Shown here: positions 1-9,060 of the stretch, piece by piece
Numbering within the stretch: the stretch's first letter is position 1
Layout: each line of letters begins with the position of its first letter
Assembly: GCA_001584585.1 (NCBI GenBank)
Contig: LSYV01000005.1
Coordinates: forward strand, 3,833,368-3,853,440
DNA length: 20,073 nucleotides
Source: Gonium pectorale
Lineage: Eukaryota; Chlorophyta; Chlorophyceae; Chlamydomonadales; Volvocaceae
Direction of reading: 5' to 3'
Program-made: the position numbers and the translations under genes
Notes under the pieces: model-generated
Told to the model about the DNA's origin: nothing
Databases searched by the model: none
Seen by the model: the letters and a program-made list of their open reading frames with translations, nothing else

Positions 1-179
1 CTGCTGCAGCCGGGCGGGCATACCGCGCCCCATTGTGCGACCCAACCCTTCAGAAGCCGTGGTGGTCCCGCCGCCGTGTCCTTCCCCTCCCCTCAAGCAG
101 CCCGCCCCACAGGGCAGCGTTCGCGGTAACGCTCCACGGTGCGAATGTTGAGAAGCCCCGCATGTGTCCTGCTGTTCAG
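1..179 (+). other. Probable intron (5' part of the RING ligase gene lies upstream)
   Basis: No conserved coding signal is visible here. The stretch ends in a pyrimidine-rich run closing with TGCTGTTCAG at 170-179, a good acceptor immediately before the first recognisable exon of the RING ligase. RNFT-family proteins carry a long, poorly conserved N-terminal region, which would lie upstream of the window. It is less likely that translation simply starts at the ATG at 183 and that this stretch is 5' UTR. Confidence 0.5.
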
Positions 180-3100
180 GCGATGGCGGAGTGGGTGGCG
201 GACTTGGTACCGTTTGTGCTGCTGCTGATGTGGGCGTTTGTCATCAGGCACATCGGGAGTAAGTTGCTGGTCGCCCGGACGGGAGTTGCCGACACCACGG
301 GACAGGATGGCGGCAAAGACGTGGTGTGCATGCGATGCAGACTTTACCCACAGCCGCGTGCAATTGTCACTACATAACTCTGTCGCCGCAGCTCTTGGCC
401 GGTGGTTCGTCGCGCCAAGCTGATTGGCTTAGGCGCGCCACGGCCTACATGCAATAAGCACGTGAGGCTTGAAGTGGCGACGCCGCAGGGCGCGCCGCTG
501 CTCGGGGACTGGCTGCCAGGAGGGGCAGCCGAGTGGGGACACACGGCCGCCTGCGGTTGCTCCGCCGCACTAGGCCTACCAAGCAGCAGGCGCTGCCCAC
601 TCAACTGCGTGCTTCGGCGGCTTTCCCTCCGTCTGCGTCCCAATCAGACTCGCCGCCTGCCTGCCCCAACCGCCCGCAGCCATCATGCTCATCGTCTTCC
701 TGGCGGCCCTCACCTTCCACGCAAACGCCGACATACGGCGCCTCATCGCGCTGCGTCGGGAGGCCAGCGCGGCCAGCTGCCTAGGCCAGGCCCTCTCCGT
801 GGCAGCCTTCAGCCTCTTCGCGGTGGCCATGACGCTCCCGGGCAGCCAGCTGCTGCACGTGCTGACGATGCGGAGGACGGAGGTGCCCAGCGTGAGCGGG
901 TTACCCACTGGCCGGCTGGTCGCGTCGTGTGCAGGGCGGGGCGGGCGGTGGGGCGAGAGTTAGGGATGGGCAAGCGGAGGATTGGAGTATCGGAAAGGAC
1001 CCCGCGCATTGGCGTGGTAGTTGAACTGGTAGCTAGACGCACATCACTGTGGTGGGATGGTGCCGGCTATCAATGCCTTTTCCGGCAATGTATCACCGGG
1101 TCCGCTTATCATTCAGTCGGCGACCACGACCCGCATCTTGCGCTTCTCTAGTAGGTACCCCTGGCCGCGCACTCGCCTCCGCTCTCCCCTTCTGTCCCAA
1201 GTTTGTCCTTATCAGGTACCGTATTCGCGCCACCCGCAGGCCGTCGACGCGCTGCTGATGGTGCTGCTCGCGGACAGCCTGCTCCGCTTCGCCAGCCTTG
1301 CGCCCAAGCTGGCAGTGGTGGCATGGTTCCGGAGCGAGTGGGGAGCGGCAGGCGGCGCCGGCGGCGGCGGCTCGTACATGTCGGCCGCGCGGCAGCAGCG
1401 GCAGCAGTCCCGTGTGCTTACGGTGGTGGAGCGGGGGGTGGCGCTGTACCGGTCAATGCTGCCCACGCCCGTCTGGTAGGGAGTCGGGTAGTTGGGCGTG
1501 TCCGGGAATGTCGTCGCTCTTCCATGTCCGCCGGATACGGCCGCGGGCTGGCGGCCGCGTGGTTACGGGAACCCGCGGGGCCGCCTGCTGCTCCCAGGGA
1601 GCGGCCGACTTGGCCGGCCCTCGACAGCAGCGGTGCGCATGGGACTGTAGGGGAGCATGTCGGCAAGTTTCAGCGGAATATCCTGTCACATTAAGCTGTT
1701 TCTTATCTTGTCACATTAAGCGACGCAACCGCTATGCACCCACTGCCACGCCCGCCGCAAGTCGCGTAGCACTGCTGCGGGCCGGCGCGACCCTCCACAC
1801 CCAGCTCCATGCCCTGGCGCCCGGCGCTTGCATCGCGCCCTGACCCTTCACAATCTGTTGCTGCTGCCTCTTGCCGTGCTCACCGCCATCGACGCCGGCT
1901 CCACCGCGCCGTACGTCGTGCCGCATTGCAGGTACGGGTACTTCATCCGCTCCTTTTCGCCGGTGCTGGCGTCCCTCTTCTGCGGCTTTTATCTGGTGGC
2001 CAAGGTGGGTGCTGTCAAGGGAGCATGGTAGGAAATCGCAAGCATGCTCGCCGGATAAGCTTCGAGCGCATGCCCCCGGGTTGATTCCTATATCTGAGTG
2101 GCTCACCTGTTCTCGGTCGAGGGCCATTGTTGTGCTGGGCGTCGCGAAGCATGCTCGCCAGAGACGCTTGTGGTCCGTACCCCCACGGCCGTCCCTCATC
2201 GACGAGGATCGGGGGCGGGGACGCAGAATGAACGCCGAGCGGGGCACTTGGCCGGTGGCGCAGGCGGGACGGCTGCCCCGCAGCAGTGTGCACCAGATGG
2301 GGCGTGGTTAATGGGGGCGGTGGGTTCAAGTGTAGTCCATGATAGTGGAGAACACCAGCATGCGCTTCGAGTAGAGGGAAGGCCGCGTCCGTAAGGAGTG
2401 CCGTATGCAAAGGCCTGCGTCCTTAGACACAGGCTGCGACCCTCGGCTGGGCCGCTGTCGTCCCCGTGCACCATGGGAGGAAAGGCCCGTACCGTAGTAT
2501 GCGGGGCCGGCCTTCCGCCACGAGAGGCGCTTCTACTCGAGTAAAGAAGACTTGCGCCCCGGTTGTCACGGCATGGCGCTATGAATGCTACTGGCGTCAC
2601 GGCCGGTGGCGCGGGCGAAAGGTCACCTGTGCCACCGATGGCGCCATTGCGCTGCAGGCGTCGACGGTAGTGGCGCAGGCGCGGCTGCTGACTCTGGCGC
2701 TCCTGACCGCGACGCGGCGGAGCGCATTGTACGGCACGTACGTGGGGAGAGACGACTCGGGAGAGAGCGGCAGCTTCGGGGCGTGCCCCGTTTGCCAGGT
2801 GAGAGGCGGGCGGCGGGCGGCCATGCCGTCGCGGGGTTCCATCAAACTGGAACACGAAAAGGCACATGTATCAGTCCAACATCGCGGCGCCAAGTGATTA
2901 ATCTACGCGGGCCTGAGAGTTGTCTTGCACAGCCGTTTGAGCCTGCAGGATCTGACAGGACCCGTGGCCTGTCATGTCGTACTCTCGTACATCCTAACCG
3001 TTTGTCAACGGCGAACGGTCAACGGCCCACCGCAGGATCCGGTGACCACGCCGGTGCGGCTGGACTGCGGCCATATCTTCTGCGAGGAGTGCATCCTCGA

Positions 3101-3209
3101 GTGGCTGGAGCGGGACCGGACGTGCCCCATGTGCCGGGCGCAGGTCCGACCCACGGGTCTGCCAACCTGCAGCGACGGGGCGTCGCCGCTGCTGCCGCAG
3201 ATTTTCTAG
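180..3209 (+). CDS. RNFT1: RNFT1/2-like multipass membrane RING E3 ubiquitin ligase (5'-partial, six exons in window)
   Basis: Exons 180-258, 680-891, 1240-1475, 1932-2004, 2658-2798 and 3036-3209 (TAG stop) join with matching phases (1,0,2,0,0) into 304 visible residues. The order of blocks follows animal RNFT1/RNFT2: a hydrophobic [14 protein letters not shown] segment, then [48 protein letters not shown], a Tyr/Phe-rich helix ending FCGFYLVAK, then SALYGTYVG and a C-terminal RING. The RING is C3HC4: C243-x2-C246-x11-C258-x-H260-x2-C263-x2-C266-x10-C277-x2-C280 of the visible protein. The end, [12 protein letters not shown], resembles the RNFT tail. In animals RNFT1 is an ER-membrane ubiquitin ligase linked to ER-associated degradation and reticulophagy, so an ER role here is inferred from family. 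Several transmembrane helices are visible, with the RING expected to face the cytosol. The gene ends tail-to-tail with the LON-domain gene. Family assignment is strong; exact exon ends are predictions. Confidence 0.9.
1684..1720. repeat. Short direct repeat in RING ligase intron
   Basis: TGTCACATTAAG occurs at 1684-1695 and again at 1709-1720, 25 bases apart, within the 456-nt intron 1476-1931. It has no evident function. Confidence 0.8.
3036..3209 (+). other. Last RING exon: distal zinc ligands and C-terminal tail
   Basis: This exon begins directly after the acceptor CACCGCAG and supplies six of the eight zinc ligands ([10 protein letters not shown], then TCPMC). The first two ligands (CPVCQ) lie in the preceding exon, which ends at 2798 before a GTGAGA donor. 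The phase-0 intron of 237 nt therefore splits the RING just after the second cysteine. [18 protein letters not shown] is the usual E2-binding/RING C-terminal half. Confidence 0.88.
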
Positions 3210-3429
3210 CAGCACGACGAATGGCGGCTGCGGGCGGGGAGCGCAAAGTGGTTAACATGAGCATTATGGCTCCGAAATTGTTCCGCTTGCGCGCGCTGCG
3301 CGCTTTTTTTTTGCAGGCGGCCTTGCAGTCGGGCTGATGCCAACGTGCCTTTGCTCCTAGTAAGGTAAAGGGCACGGACTTGAATCCCCGGCCCGCCGGT
3401 GCCCTGTGGCTGCTTGTGACGGGTCTTGT

Positions 3430-3434
3430 TGTAA
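3430..3434 (+). terminator. TGTAA polyadenylation signal of the RING ligase gene
   Basis: TGTAA is the characteristic poly(A) signal of Chlamydomonas and its relatives. This copy lies about 220 nt after the TAG stop at 3207-3209, in T/G-rich sequence (GTCTTGTTGTAACGGG). Cleavage would be expected roughly 10-20 nt further on. Confidence 0.6.
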
Positions 3435-3506
3435 CGGGTAAGCATCGGCAGCGCCACGCTGGGGTTGACTGCATCGCGGCCGCAACGGAAGAGCTGCCAA
3501 GAGAGG

Positions 3507-3511
3507 TTACA
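3507..3511 (-). terminator. Candidate TGTAA polyadenylation signal of the LON-domain gene
   Basis: TTACA on the plus strand reads TGTAA on the minus strand. It is the only such pentamer I found between the LON stop at 4870 and the 3' end of the RING gene. Using it would give an unusually long 3' UTR of about 1.36 kb. A noncanonical nearer site is possible, so confidence is low. Confidence 0.35.
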
Positions 3512-4869
3512 ACGCACATGCCTTGCCTCTGTGTTTAGAGGCTCAGGCTCAGGCTCAGACCACCGACGACAGGCCATCACGCCGTACGCAGCGTCCAGCA
3601 CACTGCGCCACATCAGAGCACCAACTCGCAGCGCAGGCACAACGAACCCACCGTAGACATCTTCATGGCTGCATGTTGGGAGCGCGATCAGCGTGTTCCA
3701 AGCAGCTGCAATCACGCGAGCAACAGCAATCAAGCAAGCAGCACCGTAGTAATCTTATTGCACTGTGGTTACTTGTTACTCGACTCAGGGGCAGGTTAAT
3801 GTGCGTACTAGTTGCCCGACCCAGGGGATGTGCGTTCAACGTTCATCACGAGATCCAGCACCACGCAAGGAGAAGGCTACATTGCGGCCCAATGCAATTT
3901 GCTTGCAGTCGGCCCCCGAGGAAAGCTGCTCCAGGGCCCCTTCACAGGGAGCCGTACTGACAGCTACTACAACACAAAAACCCACATGGCTATCCATGTC
4001 GAGAGCGCCCTTCCACCGTAGGGAGCCCACCCGCTGCAGCACTGGCGCACATACAACGGCACGCTAGTGGGCGCATGGAAGCGCGTGCTGTACAAATAGG
4101 CAACATGGCTAATGTACACATTGCGTGCAGACATATGCCTAGCGCAAAAGAAGCTGTACGCTCTGAGCGCAGCAGCAGCGATACAACGAGCCCATACGCG
4201 CAAACACTCGCGCACCCATACCGCAAAGAGTGGTACATCATCACTGCAACAACAGCAACCCGAGCAAATCCCACACTGCCAGACGCAGCACTCGTCCACT
4301 GCCAGGCAATGCCCCTGTACGGCCGGGCTCCGTACTGGCCCTGCCGTGCCGCTCGGCTGGAGCTTCCTCACAATCCTCCCGGCGCCGCAAGACGTCGAGC
4401 CCTGCACGCAGTCGAGCCCTACCGGATGCCGTACCGCTGCCAAATCCTCATTGTCAACCTGGAACCGCAAGACGGTAAGCACCTTACGTAACCCAAGACA
4501 GCCGGAGGTAAACACGCGGCCGTGCAGTGCGTCGGGGTAAAACGCGCTCGTTGCAGGTCTGCAAGCGCCGATCCGCCAGCACGTGCTCCCCGAGTCGGCA
4601 TGGCGGCCCGCACCGCTGGGCGGGACGGCCCCGCCCGCGGCCCCTTCAAGTGCGGAAACCAAAATCGCGCAACGCAATGGCTTCGACTCAACGACAACGA
4701 GATATGGAACGGTCCCAACAGCTGGACTCAACTGAATCCCTTGCTGTACACAATCTTATGGCCTCGAGCCCCAAATGGCCCTGGCCCTGAGTACCGTCAA
4801 CCTGGCAACCGGGGCCCAGGTCCCGGCGCAGCCGAGATCAGGGCGACGCGAGCTCCCTGGGGCGGGCGG

Positions 4870-7800
4870 TTATGCTGCCTTGGAGAGGGTCAGCAACGCG
4901 CACTTGGCCGCCAGCAGGCCGCGAGCCTCCGACATGACGTGCTGCGCCATCGTAAGCCGCTCGAGGACGTCCTGCGGTCCGGGGGGTTAGGGGAAAGGAA
5001 GGGGATGGTGACGAGCGCAGGAAACCAGCGCGAACGCGGAAGCAGTGGTCTGGGGGGGTTATTCAGTCCGTGGGCAAGAGCTGACTGATGGTGGTCTGGG
5101 GGGATTAATCAGTCCGTGGGCAAGAGCTGACTGATGGTGGTCTGGGGGGATTAATCAGTCCGTGGGCAAGAGCTGACTGATGGTGGTCTGGGGGGTCGGA
5201 CGGCGGGTGTGTCCGAGTGGGGTGGACGGGCGTCGGTGGCCGCCGAGGTATGTCACGTGCGTGTGACCAGCAACAACAACATCCAACAGCGGCAGCAACA
5301 ATGCCGTTTGTACGCCGTACGGTCGTACGGCCCCCAGTACGCATCCGTTGGCCGTTGGCGCACATGCAAACCGCAGAGGCGGCGCCGCGGGTTCTACTCG
5401 TGCGCTCCGACGGGCATGGCCGACGGATAGGGAACTACGGGTCAGTTGCAGCACGCGTTTTGGGAAAGGGGCACCCCGGCACCACTCGGCCTCCCACCCC
5501 CTCCGACAAGCGGTGCGGACACAGCAAGGTAGAGTATCCGCAGGGCCAACTTCGTCATACATATACTGCAGGAAGCAGGGGGGGTGGAGCTTTGCGGCTT
5601 CCCGGTCCCACCTGGGTCTCCAGCGCTGCCGCCTGGTGCTTCCAGATGGCGGCTCGCTCCTGCGTTGGTCGGTGTACGCCCTCCGGTGAAGCATGATACA
5701 GGGGAAACCAGTCGTTGCAAATGCTCATAGTAGCCATACAGGAGCCCGTACGGTACGTTTCACCCTGCTCTCTCGAACACATGTCCTCACACTGTCCGGG
5801 CGCCGCAAAGTTGAACTGTGTGCACCGATGTTTGGCTTATCCCAAGCACCACCTTGCAAAAACCACGCGCAGCCCAACCCACCTCATCCGTGGTGCGAGG
5901 CAATACTTGGATGGCCGCGAGAGACAGCCGGCACGCCCGCTCAAGATCAAGCAAGCTGGGACGGTTGCGGATCACCACGCCGCCCAGCACGCCGCCTCCG
6001 CCGCCGCTCAGCACGGCCCCCGCCGCCAGGCCGCCGGCGGCGGCGGCGCCTGGCAGCTGAGACACCGCCAGCGGCGGCTCACAGCCAGCCGCGGCCGCGG
6101 CGGCGTACTGCGCGTCGGATTCCGTATCGGATCCTGAGGAGATGGATTCGGAATCTGTGTACGTGGGTTCGACGTCGGGCTTGATCAGCCGCGCGAGGAT
6201 CTTGCTTGGCTGGAAATCGTCATTGTCGTAGGAAGCCAGCGGGGTGGGCTCGCCGCCAGCGGCGCGGGCGGCGGCGTCGCCATCGGCGACGGAGAGCGAA
6301 GCTGCACCGCCGGCGGCGCGTGCGCCAAAGCCCTCGGTTGTCCGGCTGTTGAGCAGTAGAGACGACGAAGAGAAGACGAGCGGGTGAGGGTTGTCAATCC
6401 TGCCATGCCATGGGGGCAGCCGTTGGGGATCAACACGACGAGCTCGAATGTTCGACGCCCTGGCGCAATGGCAGCAGGGGCCACAGCAGCATGGCTGTTG
6501 TGCCGCTGCCGATGGAGACGATCGCACAACGCCTGTGGCCGCTATGGCAAGCCGGCGCTGCGCCCGCGCCCGTCAAAGCGCTTTGGCTGCCTGTCTGAAA
6601 TCGCTGGTGGGCTTAAGCGGACGAGCAGCTACGACGACAGCATGACGTGAAATGAGGAGGCGGTGCTACACATGGAGGCAAAGCCTACCATTGCATGGCG
6701 CGCTGCAGGTTGGCCGTCTCCGGGCACTTGAACTTGTTGGCGAGGTTCTGCACGTCCTGCAAGAAGCGGGCCGGGCGAGGCAATGGCCAGTAGGTATGCG
6801 ACCAAACCACCCAGGGATCCAGGGGCTTTGCCCCGCTCCTGTGGTAAACGGCGGTGTGGCGGTGCGCTCCCAGCTTTCCGTTGCGAGGACGCGCTGCGAC
6901 ACGCATGCCCACAAAACTCAACCCACGATTTACGTTGCGTCGGTCGCGACCCCACACATCCACGCCGTCCGCCTCTGCTCCGTAAGATGACCCGCCTCCC
7001 GCCCCACACCCTGACCCCGGCTGCTCACCCGCATGAGCGCCCGGAGCCGCTCGGCGGAGCCGCAGATGTCGCGCCACACCGGAGCCTGTGGGAGCGCGGC
7101 GGTGCTGCTCAGTCATGGAGGGGCTGTACCGCCCGGTCCCTCCCGGGTCCCCGCACTCTCCTTTCCCCTCCCGGCACCTCCCCCCGACCAGGGCAGTGCC
7201 GGAGCGGCCCCCCATCAGCTACGTGGCGGCAGGACAACCACACACAGACACATACACAACATCGTTCCCACCCCACTGTGACGCCGGACTTGTGGCTGCG
7301 CCACACCACGCCGAGCGGGGCGCCGTACGCCACAACGGTGCCACTTGCCTGCAGCTGGTTGAGGTCGACCGAGTCGGTGAGGGGCACCACCACGGCGCGG
7401 AAGTACGGCCGCGTCTGCGCCAGCGACTTGACGGCCACCCGCCCCTCCGACTGCACCCGCAGCAGCACGCCGCGCTCCGTCTGCTTCACGTCAATTACCT
7501 GCGGGGCAGGGCGGCAACGGGCACGCGCGCGGAGGGCGCGCAGCGGGGCCAGAGGCGGGAAGAGAATTGGCAGGGCGACAGATGTTACCGCGGAGGCTAC
7601 CGACAACAGAGGCAACATGGACGAGGTAAGCATGGGCTGAAAAGGGGGCACCGGTACTCGCCCAAACAGCCCGAACGCAGAACTCCGAAACCCGGGCCGC
7701 TACCCCGGTGGTGCTACCCCGGGAGCTCTGCTCACCTTGACGATGGTGGAGAGGAAGAACTCGAAGCCGCCAGCCTCGAAGGCGCCCAGCCGGCCTCCCT

Positions 7801-8595
7801 GTCCCGGCTGCTGCCCCGCCGGCTGCACCGCCGAGTGGACGAGCATCTGGTGCGGCGAGGACAGCAGCTCCTCCAATAGCAGCAGGTACGACGAGCTGTC
7901 GTGCAGGCGGAGCACCTTGCAGCTGCCTGCGTGGGATGGGGGTGTGGGGGTGAGGGTGTATCCTTCATCTGTGGATGCGAGGGTGTCCGGGGCTGCGCGG
8001 ATGGGTGGGGTTTAAGGCGGTCGTATCCCGCGAGCGCCCCCACTGGACACGTTCTGGCAGGCACTACCCCAGGAGGCGAGGTAACGCTGCGTCACGTGAA
8101 ATCAAGCCCCGCCCCAAAACGAATGACGGCTCTGCCCATGCCCCGGGGTCAAGATATGATACATGCCCCGGGATGTCAGATCAGCAGCAGTGCTTCAGCA
8201 GCGACTGGCGCGTGTTCACGACCCCTCGCCGGCGCAAACCGTACCCGGACACAGTGCACCCACCTGGAGGGAGCACTTCCTTTGGCGTGAAGGGCAGCAA
8301 CGGTAGAGCCGCCGGGAACCGCACAGCTGTAAGGGGCGCGACGACAATGCCGTGGTAATTCGTCATTGCTAAGGTCCGTGGGTGGGGTGGGGGTAGGACG
8401 TAGGGGCACGTCCACCTTCATGGCAGCCCAAGGTCCCAAGCCCCGCCTCTCACCGGAGCACACCGGGGCCGTGTGTGGCCGAGATCTCCCCCGAGCCAGG
8501 CTCCATGTCGCAGCTGTAGTTTTTCGCCGCATGTATGCTGCGCCGAATCTGGGCTGCAAGCCCGCCCTCGGCGAGCTGACGAGTGCTACCCTCAT
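4870..8595 (-). CDS. Plastid-type LON-substrate-binding-domain protein, no protease domain (nine exons)
   Basis: Minus-strand exons, 5' to 3': 8595-8454, 8326-8264, 7926-7736, 7498-7349, 7085-7029, 6756-6689, 6345-5907, 5680-5612 and 4971-4870 (TAA). All phases agree, giving about 426 residues. ATG 8595 is preceded by an in-frame TAG at 8619-8617. Residues 1-47 are Arg/Ala/Ser-rich and start MRVALVSSPRAG, a plausible chloroplast transit peptide. Residues 49-180 fit a LON N-terminal (La) domain: ALPLLPFTPKEVLPPG, then LRLHDSSSYLLLLEE, then FEFFLSTIVK, then GVLLRVQSEGRV and AQTRPYFRAVVVPLTD. The C-terminal half has a disordered Ala/Gly/acidic stretch (SESISSGSDTESD), then helical DLERACRLSLAAIQ, HQAAALETQDVLERL and ARGLLAAKCALLTL. 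This order matches Arabidopsis plastid LON-domain proteins of the At1g19740/At1g75460 type. There is no Walker motif or Ser-Lys dyad. The molecular role is unknown; substrate binding or chaperoning is only inferred. Confidence 0.85.
5045..5195. repeat. 46-bp tandem minisatellite in LON gene intron 8
   Basis: The core TCAGTCCGTGGGCAAGAGCT begins at 5063, 5109 and 5155, a strict 46-bp period, with partial copies of the flanking GTGGTCTGGGGGG on both sides (about 3.2 copies). The second and third copies are nearly identical; the first differs in the GGGGGGTTATT part. Near identity suggests recent expansion. The block lies wholly within the 640-nt intron between exons 8 and 9. Confidence 0.9.
7086..7348 (-). 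other. Probable GC-AG intron (intron 4 of the LON gene)
   Basis: On the minus strand, exon 4 reads CTGCAG and then GCAAGT at 7348. CAG|GCAAGT is the optimal consensus for the rare GC-AG intron class. The acceptor CCCACAG ends at 7086 and both sides are phase 0. The competing GT donor, ACA|GTGGGG at 7276, is also phase 0 but lacks the exonic AG and would add 24 residues (ending SHKSGVT) with no resemblance to the family. The joined SVDLNQLQ-APVWRDICGSA is the more natural continuation. Confidence 0.6.
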
Positions 8596-9060
8596 GTCTG
8601 CCGCCCCGCTGCCCACCTAGCAGAGCAAAGGTACAGTGCAACTAAGGGCGCACCAACAGTGCATTTCAGGGCGCAAGCATCTCAGCGCGAGGGGTCAAAC
8701 CCTTTCTCAGCGTCTTGGGTGGTACGGTTCCACGCGTTCTGGTAACGAGTTGGAGCCCTATGTTGTTGTGCACTGCTGGGTGGGCGAAAGCGAGTGGGCG
8801 ACACAGGGTGACACGGAAAGATGGGGTGGTTGCGGTTAGCTGTTGGGTGACCGTGGTCGCCGATCGCTGTGCATTGTAATGGAGACGACCCACACAGGGA
8901 CACATTGAAGCCAATAGTGTCTTACTTGTCCTTGCATCCTCTTTGCCGTTTTCGTTGGTATTCGATGTGTCCCCGACCTAAAAACTAATGCTAAACGCGC
9001 GTTCCTGTCATATATAGCAAGTTAGTGCGCTGCCTGCGTTGGAGGTGAACGGCGCTCCCG
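8596..9060. promoter_or_regulatory. Divergent upstream region shared by the LON (-) and methyltransferase (+) genes
   Basis: These 465 nt separate the two start codons and must hold both promoters and both 5' UTRs. The only recognisable element is TATATAG at 9011-9017, 44 nt before the plus-strand ATG. That is rather close to the ATG for a TATA box, given usual algal 5' UTR lengths. GC content falls near 8930-9020, which is promoter-like. No conserved ORF is visible. Confidence 0.5.
9011..9017 (+). promoter_or_regulatory. Weak TATA-box candidate for the methyltransferase gene
   Basis: TATATAG sits in an AT-richer patch 44 nt upstream of the ATG at 9061. If functional it would leave a very short 5' UTR of about 15-20 nt. 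It could equally be chance sequence. Confidence 0.25.

Larger units (their letters stand above)
3210..4869. other. Convergent 3' UTRs of the RING ligase (+) and LON-domain gene (-); no other gene supported
   Basis: No conserved protein is visible on either strand. The plus strand is A/C-rich from about 3510 to 4500, so the minus strand is T/G-rich, as volvocine 3' UTRs tend to be. This fits a long 3' UTR for the minus-strand LON gene. A plus-strand GTAAGC at about 4475 and TTGCAG near 4557 mimic an intron, but the flanking reading frames resemble no protein I recognise. A small (GGCTCA)n run lies near 3540-3558. Confidence 0.5.

Noticed and set aside
402..1151. 249-codon plus-strand frame
   Set aside because: It overlaps an RNFT exon in a different frame; the RNFT-matching frame is the supported one.
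4473..4560. Plus-strand intron (GTAAGC to TTGCAG) implying a gene between the first two genes
   Set aside because: Splice-like ends exist, but no flanking reading frame resembles a protein and the area fits the opposite-strand 3' UTR.
3967..4731. 254-codon minus-strand frame rich in Cys and Ala
   Set aside because: No conserved motif; it lies in the T/G-rich sequence downstream of the LON stop and is best explained as 3' UTR.
5045..5195. CRISPR array
   Set aside because: The copies are directly adjacent with a 46-bp period and no unique spacers, and the context is a eukaryotic intron.
5787..6527. The whole 246-codon minus frame taken as one gene
   Set aside because: Only 5907-6345 is treated as an exon. 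The ends read through an acceptor (CTCAACAG) and a donor, and the extensions have no family resemblance.
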